11,825 nucleotides of DNA from HGM10611 sp964384805 (lineage in GTDB: Bacteria > Bacillota_I > Bacilli_A > ML615J-28 > CAG-313): positions 1 through 11,825 of the forward strand of contig CAYLLO010000039.1 in the NCBI GenBank assembly GCA_964384805.1, written 5' to 3'. The position numbers and the translations under genes are program-made. Each line of letters begins with the position of its first letter. The stretch's first letter is position 1. Positions 1 through 6,503 of the stretch are shown here, piece after piece. The notes beneath the pieces are model-generated. The model was given only the letters and a program-made list of their open reading frames with translations. It was not told where the DNA came from and ran no database searches.

Positions 1-27
1 ATGGTAATTAAATGGTTAACAATAAAC

Positions 28-56
28 TTGAAAAAAAGAATATAATTTGATATAAT
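28..56 (+). promoter_or_regulatory. sigma-A-type promoter for tig-clpX-lon
   Basis: TTGAAA at 28-33 and TATAAT at 51-56 are separated by exactly 17 bp, and a TG at 48-49 makes an extended -10 (TGATATAAT). This is near-consensus for the housekeeping sigma factor. Transcription would start near 62-64, giving a leader of about 55 nt before tig. I see no CIRCE (HrcA) or CtsR operator overlapping it. Confidence 0.8.
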
Positions 57-118
57 AAGAAAGAATTTAAGACCAAAATTTGGCTATCTAATTATTTTAG
101 GTATATGAAAGGAAAAAT

Positions 119-1432
119 ATGAAAGTAACAGTAGAGCAAGTTAGAGACAATCTAGCTAAATTAACAATTGAAGTAAGTCCAGAAGAATTTGGAGTTGCTT
201 TAGATAAGGCATTCGAAAAAGTTGTTAAAGAAGTTAAAATCGATGGTTTCCGTCCTGGTAAATGTCCTAAATCAATGTTTATTAAACGTTTTGGGTATGA
301 ATCATTATATGAAGAGGCTGTTAATTTTGCTTTGAATGAGACTTATCCTCAGGCGGTAGATGAAAATAAGTTATCTGTAGTTAATCAACCAAAAATTGAT
401 GTTGATTTTGCGACTTTGAATAAAGATAGTGGTTTTACATACACTGCAACTGTTGATGTATTACCAGCATTTGAACTTGGACAATATAAAGGTTTAGAAG
501 TAAAAAAAACACCCGAAAAAGCTAGCGCTAAAGAAGTTAAAGAGCAAATAGAGCGTACTTTAAAATCAAAGGCAGAAAATGTAATTAAAGAAACTCCTGC
601 TGAACTTGGGGATACAGTTGTGATAGATTTTGAAGGGTTTATTGATGGGCAACCATTTGAAGGAGGAGCAGGAGAAAACTATCCATTAGAACTTGGGTCT
701 AATTCGTTTATTCCTGGATTTGAAGAACAATTATTAGGTACTAAACCAGAAGATAAAGTAGATGTTCAAGTGACTTTTCCTAAAGATTATCATGCTGAAC
801 TCGCAGGAAAGGCAGCAGTGTTTAAAGTAACAGTTCATGAAGTTAAAACAAAAGTTGTTCCTGAATTAACAGATGAATTAGTTAAAGAATTGGAAATTGA
901 GGGTGTTTCAACAGTTGATGAATATAAAAAACATGTTGGTGCTGAATTAAATGAACATGCTAAAAAACATTCTGATGAAAAATTCACTAATGATTTAGTA
1001 GAAAAAGTATGCAAAAATACTAAAATTAACATTCCTGAATGTATAATTAATGATTATGTTAAAGATATGAAAGCAAGAACTGAGGCTCAAGCAGCACAAT
1101 ATAAAATTCCTTTCGACGTGTATTTACAATATATGGGATTAACTTTAGAAAAATTTGAAAAACAAGCTAAAGAAATTGGAGAAAAACGTGTTAAAGCTGA
1201 TATAGTTTTAAGTAAAATTGCGGAAGTTGAAAAAATTGAAGTTACACCTGAAGAATTACAAGCAGAAATTCAAAAACTTGCTGATGAAAATGGATTAGAT
1301 GTTAAAGAAGTAACAAAACAAATTAATATTAATCAACTTATATATAGTTTAGAACAAAGTAAAGTTATTGATTTATTAAAATTGAATGCTGTAACAACAG
1401 CTAAACAATCTGCTAAAAAACAAGCTGAATAA
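119..1432 (+). CDS. tig: Trigger factor (ribosome-associated chaperone and prolyl isomerase)
   Basis: Trigger factor binds near the ribosomal exit tunnel, shields nascent chains in the cytoplasm and has peptidyl-prolyl cis-trans isomerase activity. The 437-aa product has the full family layout. The N-terminal ribosome-binding domain (about 1-115) carries the signature loop GFRPGKCP at residues 43-50. An FKBP-type PPIase domain spans about 160-245 (starting GDTVVIDFEGFIDG). A helical, Lys/Glu-rich C-terminal chaperone domain covers about 255-425. Length matches the usual 425-435 aa. The ATG at 119 is preceded by GAAAGG (107-112) at 6 nt. It is the first gene of a unit with clpX (62 nt downstream of its stop) and lon, the same order as in Bacillus subtilis. 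The short Lys/Gln/Ala tail is typical. Identification is secure. Confidence 0.97.
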   Translation: MKVTVEQVRDNLAKLTIEVSPEEFGVALDKAFEKVVKEVKIDGFRPGKCPKSMFIKRFGYESLYEEAVNFALNETYPQAVDENKLSVVNQPKIDVDFATLNKDSGFTYTATVDVLPAFELGQYKGLEVKKTPEKASAKEVKEQIERTLKSKAENVIKETPAELGDTVVIDFEGFIDGQPFEGGAGENYPLELGSNSFIPGFEEQLLGTKPEDKVDVQVTFPKDYHAELAGKAAVFKVTVHEVKTKVVPELTDELVKELEIEGVSTVDEYKKHVGAELNEHAKKHSDEKFTNDLVEKVCKNTKINIPECIINDYVKDMKARTEAQAAQYKIPFDVYLQYMGLTLEKFEKQAKEIGEKRVKADIVLSKIAEVEKIEVTPEELQAEIQKLADENGLDVKEVTKQININQLIYSLEQSKVIDLLKLNAVTTAKQSAKKQAE

Positions 1433-1461
1433 AGTAGTTAATGACTGTATAAAATCATGAA

Positions 1462-1490
1462 AAAATTTCCATAATATTTATGGAGGTTTT
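1462..1490 (+). promoter_or_regulatory. Hairpin burying the clpX Shine-Dalgarno (candidate RNA thermometer)
   Basis: AAAATTTCCATAA (1462-1474) can pair with TTATGGAGGTTTT (1478-1490) across the 3-nt loop TAT. This gives 13 continuous pairs, of which two are G-U (1466-1486 and 1467-1485). The clpX ribosome site GGAGG (1482-1486) lies wholly inside the 3' arm, opposite UUUCC. The stem ends 4 nt before the ATG at 1495. A short AU-rich stem holding the SD against a U-rich strand resembles fourU-type RNA thermometers, which suits a heat-shock gene. The function is inferred. The pairing is read directly from the sequence. It could alternatively be a weak attenuator, but the T run is only four bases. 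Confidence 0.5.
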
Positions 1491-1494
1491 GAAA

Positions 1495-2649
1495 ATGGAT
1501 AAACTAGAAAGTAAGCATATTTGTTCATTTTGTGGAACAGAAATAACTGATAATAACGCAATGATAGGTATTGATGCAACTATTTGTAGTGGTTGTATTG
1601 ATATCTATTATCATATTATGGATCTAACTGAAAAATTTCAAAAAGAAGAGAAACAAAGTTTTGGAATGGATTCTAGAATTACTCCTAAAAAAATTTATGA
1701 AGAATTATCTAAAAAAGTAATTGGACAAGAAGAAGCTAAAAAAGTATTATCGGTTGCTTTGTATAATCATTATAAGAGGATAAATTGTGACTATAAAAAT
1801 ATTGATAAATCAAATGTTTTAATGATTGGTCCCACAGGATCAGGGAAAACTTTACTTGCTAAAACAATGGCCGAAATTATAAAAGTTCCTTTTGCGATTG
1901 TTGATGCAACGGTTTATACTGAGGCTGGGTATGTTGGTGAAGATGTTGAAAATATATTGTTAAAACTTCTTCAAAATGCTGATTATGATAAAGAAAGAGC
2001 TGAAAAAGGAATTGTTTTTATAGATGAAATAGATAAAATACTGAGAAAAAGTGATAATCCTTCGATTACTCGTGATGTATCAGGTGAAGGAGTCCAAAAT
2101 TCACTATTAAAAATTATCGAAGGTAGCATGGTTAATGTACCTCCACATGGAGGAAGAAAACATCCGTACCAAGAATACATTACCTTCGATACTACTAATG
2201 TTTTATTTATTTGTGCAGGTGCCTTTGAAGGTTTAAATCTAAAAAAAACATCAAAAATTGGTTTTGCTAATTCCGATATTGAAAAATTAGATGATAATGA
2301 ATTAACTGATAAACTTACTAAATTGGGTTTAATTCCTGAGTTACTTGGAAGATTGCCAGTGGTGGTTAGTTTAAAAAATTTAGAGATTGATGATTTAAAA
2401 AAGATTTTAACAAATCCAGATAATGCAATTATTAAACAGTATCAAGAATTATTAAAGCTAGACAATATTGATGTCGAATTTTCTGCTGAAGCAATTGACG
2501 CAATTGCTGATATTGCCATAAAAGAAAAATCAGGTGCAAGAGCGCTTAGACGAATACTAGAAAGAATAATGCTTAATGTGATGTTTAATATTCCTGAAGA
2601 TGGTTGTGATTATCAATTATTAATTACTGAAAAAATGGTTAAAAAATAA
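1495..2649 (+). CDS. clpX: ClpX, ATP-dependent unfoldase subunit of ClpXP
   Basis: ClpX is a hexameric AAA+ ring that unfolds tagged proteins and feeds them to ClpP. I choose the ATG at 1495 (384 aa) because GGAGG at 1482-1486 is 8 nt upstream. The in-frame ATG at 1480 lies before this site and would add only five residues. The N-terminal zinc domain has C10, C13, C31 and C34. Walker A GPTGSGKT is at 112-119, the pore loop GYVG at 145-148, Walker B IVFIDE at 173-178, and an RKH-loop motif (GGRKHP) near 219-224. The IGF loop that docks on ClpP is at 255-257, the arginine-finger box ELLGRLP at 282-288, and sensor 2 GARALR at 347-352. It is somewhat short (about 420 is usual), mostly in the linker and C-terminus. 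No clpP lies in the window. Translation may be controlled by the hairpin over its ribosome site. Confidence 0.96.
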   Translation: MDKLESKHICSFCGTEITDNNAMIGIDATICSGCIDIYYHIMDLTEKFQKEEKQSFGMDSRITPKKIYEELSKKVIGQEEAKKVLSVALYNHYKRINCDYKNIDKSNVLMIGPTGSGKTLLAKTMAEIIKVPFAIVDATVYTEAGYVGEDVENILLKLLQNADYDKERAEKGIVFIDEIDKILRKSDNPSITRDVSGEGVQNSLLKIIEGSMVNVPPHGGRKHPYQEYITFDTTNVLFICAGAFEGLNLKKTSKIGFANSDIEKLDDNELTDKLTKLGLIPELLGRLPVVVSLKNLEIDDLKKILTNPDNAIIKQYQELLKLDNIDVEFSAEAIDAIADIAIKEKSGARALRRILERIMLNVMFNIPEDGCDYQLLITEKMVKK

Positions 2650-2675
2650 TGAATTAGAATTTTAAATTAAAATAT

Positions 2676-2683
2676 AAAGGAGG
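2676..2683 (+). promoter_or_regulatory. Strong ribosome binding site of lon
   Basis: AAAGGAGG is a near-perfect Shine-Dalgarno, 6 nt before the ATG at 2690. Unlike the clpX site, it has no complementary pyrimidine stretch upstream in the intergenic region, so it should be open. An AT-only palindrome (2659-2673) lies just before it. Confidence 0.7.
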
Positions 2684-2689
2684 GCGAAA

Positions 2690-5011
2690 ATGTTTACTTC
2701 TACTGAAAAAATTCAAGCTAAGTTACCTGCAATTAATTTAAGAGGGATTGTACCTTTACCTAATAACGAAATTCGCTATGAAGTAAGCGATGCTGCGGGG
2801 ATTAAAGCGCTAAAAGAAGCAGAACAATATCAAAATTATATCGTTTTACTAGTTTCTAAAAATCCGACTTTAGTAAATTTTGACCCTGAAAATATTAATC
2901 AAATGGGAGTTGTTGCTAAAGTATTAATTAATATGAATGTTCCTAACAATATTCGCCGAGTTAAATTCCAGACAATAGTAAGATGTACGATTAAAGAAAT
3001 ACTTCAAAGTTCACCGCATATTTTGATTGATTTCGAAACGATGCCAGCAACTATTAGTGAACCAGATAAAGAGTTTCCACTTTTAAATTTGGTCGCAAAC
3101 GAATTAACTGATGAAAATAATAAGTTTTCTTTTGAAAATAAGGCAACAATTGAGACTTTAAGTAAAGGTTTAACTAGTGATCAATTAGTAGATTTATTAG
3201 CTTTTAATTTGAAAAATGATTATAATGCTAAGTTGCGTTACTTAAATAATGTTGATGTATGCGTGCGTCTTCAAAATTTATTAGAAGACTTAAAACGTCA
3301 AAAATTTTATGCTGAAATTGAAAACCAAATTGATTTAGAAGTGAAAAAAAATATTAATGAATCGCAAAAAGAATATTATCTTCGTGAAAAAATGAAAGTT
3401 ATTCAAGATGAACTTGGTGATAAAGCAAAGAAAGAATCTGATGTTGAAAATTTGAGAACAAATATTAATGAAAGTACAATGCCAGATAGTATGAAAGAAA
3501 AAATGCTAAATGAACTTAATCGTTATTCTACGGTTCCAGCTAATTCTGCTGAAAGTGGAATTATTAGAACGTATCTTGATTTTGTTCTTAGTCTTCCATG
3601 GGGAAATGAATCGGAAGATTGTGATAATATTTCTGAGGCTAAAAAGATTTTGGATGAAGATCACTATGGTTTGGATAAAGTAAAAGATCGTATTTTAGAA
3701 TATTTAGCAGTTAAAATTATGATGAAAAAGAATCCTCAAACAATTCTTTGTTTAGTTGGCCCTCCAGGAGTAGGTAAAACTAGTTTAGCTAAATCGATTG
3801 CGAGGGCGCTTAACAAACGATTTGTTAAGCAAGCATTAGGTGGTGTAAAAGATGAATCTGAAATAAGAGGACATCGTCGTACCTATATAGGCGCTTTGCC
3901 AGGTAGGATCTTACAAGGAATGGTTAAGGCAACGACTAATAATCCAGTTTTTTTACTAGATGAAATTGATAAAATGAGTAGTGATTATAAAGGAGATCCG
4001 ACTAGTGCAATGCTTGAAGTATTAGATAGTGAACAAAATCGCTATTTTAGTGATCACTATTTAGAAGAACCATATGATTTGTCCAAGGTTTTCTTTATTG
4101 CAACAGCTAATTATTTAGGAAATATTCCTGCACCTTTAAGGGATCGTTTGGAAATTGTCGAATTATCTAGTTATACTGAATATGAAAAATTTGAAATAAC
4201 TCGCCATCATTTAATTGAAAAACAATTAAAATTACATGGTTTATCTAAAGATTTATTCACAATTAGTGATCAAGCTATTTATTCTATTATTCAAAATTAT
4301 ACTCGCGAATCTGGCGTTCGAGAACTTGAACGGTTAATTGGGGCTATTATTCGCAAATCTATTAAAAATATTTTAATGGAGAATATTAAACGTGTCGATA
4401 TTGATATTAACAATTTAGAAGAATATTTAGGAAAAGAAAAATATTCAACTACTAAAGCAGAGGGAAAAGATCAAGTAGGAGTTGTAACTGGGCTAGCCTA
4501 TACTGCTTATGGCGGTGATACTTTGTCTATTGAAGTTACTTATTATAAAGGTGAAGGACGCTTGGTATTAACAGGAAAACTTGGTGATGTAATGAAAGAA
4601 TCTGCTCAAGCAGCCTTAAGTTATGTTAAAACTAATGCAGAAAAATTTGGTATTGAATATGCCAAATTAAAAGAAAATGATATTCATATTCATGTTCCAG
4701 AAGGTGCTATTCCGAAAGATGGTCCTTCAGCAGGTGTTACTATCGCAACAGCTATTATTTCCGCATTTTCTAATCGTGAGGTTCGTCATGATATTGGTAT
4801 GACTGGTGAAATTACACTTCGTGGAAATGTTTTACCAATCGGAGGTGTAAGAGAAAAGTCAATTGCGGCTCATCGAGTAGGGTTAAATAGAATTCTTATT
4901 CCAGAAGAAAACTTAAAAAATTTAGATGAAGTTCCGGAAAGTGTAAAAAATAGTATGGAAATCCTACCTATTAAAACAATTGATGAAGCGATTAAATATG
5001 CTTTAAAATAA
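2690..5011 (+). CDS. lon: Lon protease (LonA), ATP-dependent serine protease
   Basis: Lon degrades misfolded and regulatory proteins in the cytoplasm, with the ATPase and protease in one chain. The 773-aa product matches LonA of B. subtilis (774). A divergent N-terminal substrate-binding domain spans about 10-200 and a helical linker with the conserved YYLREKMKVIQDELG stretch about 200-320. The AAA+ module has Walker A GPPGVGKT at 357-364, Walker B ending D424-E425, the sensor-1 region IATANYLGNIP, and the sensor-2 region SGVRELER. The C-terminal peptidase domain carries the Ser-Lys dyad: S680 in KDGPSAG and K723 in GGVREK, spaced 43 residues apart as in E. coli Lon. No membrane segment is visible, so it is LonA rather than LonB. 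It is the last gene of the tig-clpX-lon unit, 40 nt after clpX with no promoter I can see between them, and is followed by a clear terminator. Confidence 0.97.
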   Translation: MFTSTEKIQAKLPAINLRGIVPLPNNEIRYEVSDAAGIKALKEAEQYQNYIVLLVSKNPTLVNFDPENINQMGVVAKVLINMNVPNNIRRVKFQTIVRCTIKEILQSSPHILIDFETMPATISEPDKEFPLLNLVANELTDENNKFSFENKATIETLSKGLTSDQLVDLLAFNLKNDYNAKLRYLNNVDVCVRLQNLLEDLKRQKFYAEIENQIDLEVKKNINESQKEYYLREKMKVIQDELGDKAKKESDVENLRTNINESTMPDSMKEKMLNELNRYSTVPANSAESGIIRTYLDFVLSLPWGNESEDCDNISEAKKILDEDHYGLDKVKDRILEYLAVKIMMKKNPQTILCLVGPPGVGKTSLAKSIARALNKRFVKQALGGVKDESEIRGHRRTYIGALPGRILQGMVKATTNNPVFLLDEIDKMSSDYKGDPTSAMLEVLDSEQNRYFSDHYLEEPYDLSKVFFIATANYLGNIPAPLRDRLEIVELSSYTEYEKFEITRHHLIEKQLKLHGLSKDLFTISDQAIYSIIQNYTRESGVRELERLIGAIIRKSIKNILMENIKRVDIDINNLEEYLGKEKYSTTKAEGKDQVGVVTGLAYTAYGGDTLSIEVTYYKGEGRLVLTGKLGDVMKESAQAALSYVKTNAEKFGIEYAKLKENDIHIHVPEGAIPKDGPSAGVTIATAIISAFSNREVRHDIGMTGEITLRGNVLPIGGVREKSIAAHRVGLNRILIPEENLKNLDEVPESVKNSMEILPIKTIDEAIKYALK

Positions 5012-5020
5012 AAATATAAG

Positions 5021-5054
5021 AAGATGATTTTGAGTAGATAGAATCATCTTTTTT
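5021..5054 (+). terminator. Rho-independent terminator after lon
   Basis: AAGATGATT (5021-5029) and AATCATCTT (5042-5050) form a perfect 9-bp stem with a 12-nt loop, followed by a T run to 5054. It closes the tig-clpX-lon unit, starting 9 nt after the lon stop. Confidence 0.85.
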
Positions 5055-5073
5055 AAATATTTTTGTCTCTTTT

Positions 5074-5102
5074 ATTATATAATTCTAAAAGTATGATATA
5101 AT
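5074..5102 (+). promoter_or_regulatory. Extended -10 promoter for the guanylate-kinase-like gene
   Basis: TGATATAAT at 5094-5102 (extended -10, TATAAT at 5097-5102) is identical to the tig promoter element. The -35 region 17 bp upstream (5074-5079, ATTATA) is poor, so recognition probably relies on the extended -10. It lies just after the lon terminator, which supports a separate transcription unit. Confidence 0.65.
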
Positions 5103-5129
5103 AAAATTGTTAGAAAGTTAGGTGTTAAA

Positions 5130-5666
5130 GTGTTAATATTAGTAGGACCTAGTGCTTCAGGTAAAACAGAAGTTGTCAAAATGTTAATTAATAAATATAG
5201 TATGAAAAAACTTGTAACTTATACTTCACGAAGTATGAGAATAGGAGAAATTAATGATGTTGATTATCATTTTTTAGATAAGGTAGATTTTGAAAAAAAA
5301 ATTAAAGATGGTTTCTTTTTAGAATATGTTGAATATAATGATAACTATTATGGTACTAGTTTTGAAGGGTTAGATTCTGATAAAGTTGTTATTTTAGAGC
5401 CAAGTGGCTTGAAACATTATATTAGAGAAGCCAAAGAAAAAATAAGAATTTGTTATATTACTTGTTCTAAAGAAATTAGAGAGAAAAGAATGATTAAACG
5501 TGGTGATGCATTAGAGAGTATTAAAAAACGTCTTTTAAGTGATGAACTTATTTTTAATGCCGAATTAAATGAATTGGCTGATTGGATTATTGTTGATGAA
5601 AATTATACTTTAGATGAATTAACTGAGAAAGTTTATAATGCTTATAAAGGGTATTTAAATGAATGA
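5130..5666 (+). CDS. Guanylate kinase-like P-loop kinase (divergent)
   Basis: Guanylate kinases transfer phosphate from ATP to GMP. This 178-aa protein starts with GTG at 5130, 5 nt after a modest TTAGGTG site, placing the P-loop GPSASGKT at residues 6-13. The GMP-binding pattern is recognisable: R34, R37, E40 and Y46 have the same spacing as in yeast guanylate kinase, followed by E65 and Y74 in FLEYVEYNDNYYGTS. Arginines in a lid-like stretch (about 112-125) are also kept. Two features differ. The usual D-x-D-x-x-G segment after strand 3 reads LEPSG (89-93), with Ser at the place of the second Asp. The chain is also shorter than the usual 200-210 aa. The housekeeping gmk is normally found near rpoZ, so this could be a paralogue with another substrate. 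The family is clear, but the exact reaction is not. It overlaps the next gene by 8 nt. Confidence 0.8.
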   Translation: MLILVGPSASGKTEVVKMLINKYSMKKLVTYTSRSMRIGEINDVDYHFLDKVDFEKKIKDGFFLEYVEYNDNYYGTSFEGLDSDKVVILEPSGLKHYIREAKEKIRICYITCSKEIREKRMIKRGDALESIKKRLLSDELIFNAELNELADWIIVDENYTLDELTEKVYNAYKGYLNE

Positions 5667-6357
5667 TATTAATGTTTTAAATCAAATAGGCATTTCTTAT
5701 ATAATAAAAAAAGGTAATTATAAGCGAATTACTATAGGTTATTACCATAAAAACTACTTAACAATAAAAGTTCCAGTTAATCTGCCTAATAATAAGTTAG
5801 AACAATTTATAAATGATAATGTCAATTGGATTAAAAACAAACAGCCTAAGGGGTATTTTATGGAAACAAAGTATTGTACTGGTGAAAAGTATTTGTTTTT
5901 AGGAAAAGAATATGAAATGTTGATATTTATCTCAAAACATCCTCTAGTCGAATTACTTAAAAATCAATTAATTATTTATACTCCTAGTATGGATGCGGCA
6001 GTTATTAAAAAAAGTATTAATAAATGGCGTTTGAAACAAGCTGAATTTATATTCCAAGAAGTTTTAAATAAATGTTTTCAAGAAATGAGTAATTATTTAT
6101 CTAAATATCCTATTTTAGAAATTAAAAAATATAAGGCTCGTTGGGGATGTTGTTACCCCCAAAATAATAAAATAATTATTAATATTAGTGTTGTTAATTT
6201 GCCGATTGAATTAATAGAATATGTTATTTATCATGAACTTGCTCATTTTATTTATTTTAATCACAGTAAAGAATTTTATGGTTTTTTAACAAAATTTGTT
6301 CCTAATGAACGATTATTGAAAAAACAAATTACAATGTATAATCCATTATATGAATAA
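5659..6357 (+). CDS. YgjP-type (DUF45) zinc metallopeptidase-like protein
   Basis: This 232-aa protein matches the YgjP/DUF45 metallopeptidase-like family, relatives of SprT/WLM proteases of unknown physiological substrate. The zinc site is H192-E193-L-A-H196 with a third ligand H202 (HELAH followed by FNHS), then the family tail KEFYGFL. Upstream is the family's R-W-G motif, but it reads WGCC (C164, C165) where WGSC is usual. The N-terminal half has the weakly conserved strand-rich region expected. No signal peptide or membrane segment is visible, so it is probably cytoplasmic. The ATG at 5659 has AAAGGG (5646-5651) at 7 nt, and its first 8 nt overlap the end of the kinase-like gene, so the two are almost certainly co-transcribed. 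The family assignment is strong. The substrate is unknown. Confidence 0.88.
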   Translation: MNDINVLNQIGISYIIKKGNYKRITIGYYHKNYLTIKVPVNLPNNKLEQFINDNVNWIKNKQPKGYFMETKYCTGEKYLFLGKEYEMLIFISKHPLVELLKNQLIIYTPSMDAAVIKKSINKWRLKQAEFIFQEVLNKCFQEMSNYLSKYPILEIKKYKARWGCCYPQNNKIIINISVVNLPIELIEYVIYHELAHFIYFNHSKEFYGFLTKFVPNERLLKKQITMYNPLYE

Positions 6358-6374
6358 ATAAATAGGTTTTTATC

Positions 6375-6410
6375 AAAAAAAGTTTAAATGTTACATTTTA
6401 AGCTTTTTTT
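6375..6410 (+). terminator. Rho-independent terminator after the YgjP-type gene
   Basis: A long AT-rich stem pairs 6375-6390 with 6394-6410: A7-G against C-T7, a T-G wobble, then TTAAATG against CATTTTAA with one bulge. The loop is 3 nt, and T7 falls at the 3' end. The A run on the left means it could also work for reverse-strand transcripts. Confidence 0.75.
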
Positions 6411-6447
6411 ATTTATTAAAAATATTTTTTTTCGAAAACTTATTTAC

Positions 6448-6477
6448 TCGACAAAAAGACCTAAAATGTGATAAAAT
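6448..6477 (+). promoter_or_regulatory. Promoter for the regulator-mo5U operon
   Basis: TCGACA at 6448-6453 (five of six to TTGACA) and TAAAAT at 6472-6477 are 18 bp apart. A TG at 6469-6470 makes an extended -10 (TGATAAAAT). Transcription would start near 6484, about 20 nt before the ATG at 6504. A perfect 10-bp palindrome, TTTTCGAAAA (6429-6438), lies just upstream of the -35. Confidence 0.65.
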
Positions 6478-6491
6478 ATTAGTGGGTGTGG

Positions 6492-6497
6492 AAAGGA
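6492..6497 (+). promoter_or_regulatory. Ribosome site fixing the regulator start
   Basis: AAAGGA lies 6 nt before the ATG at 6504. The upstream in-frame GTG at 6486 precedes this site and sits almost at the predicted transcription start, so it cannot be the main start. Confidence 0.7.
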
Positions 6498-6503
6498 TAT
6501 GTA

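Noticed and set aside
1..118. CIRCE or CtsR heat-shock operator before tig
   Set aside because: No TTAGCACTC-type inverted repeat and no tandem GGTCAAA heptads are present. Only a short unrelated inverted repeat is seen.
835..1032. 65-codon reverse-strand open frame inside tig
   Set aside because: It lies entirely antisense to a well-conserved gene, with no promoter or ribosome site and a composition explained by the tig codons.
1433..1494. Reading the tig-clpX hairpin as a terminator
   Set aside because: Only four T residues follow the GG-containing 3' arm, and that arm is the clpX ribosome site itself. lon and clpX would otherwise lack a good promoter.
1983..2180. 65-codon reverse-strand open frame inside clpX
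   Set aside because: It is antisense to the conserved Walker B to RKH-loop region of clpX. It has no independent support.
6358..6503. Search for a small peptide-pheromone gene beside the Rgg/PlcR-like regulator
   Set aside because: Neither strand has a short ORF with a start, a ribosome site and a hydrophobic or secreted peptide. The stretch is filled by the terminator and promoter.
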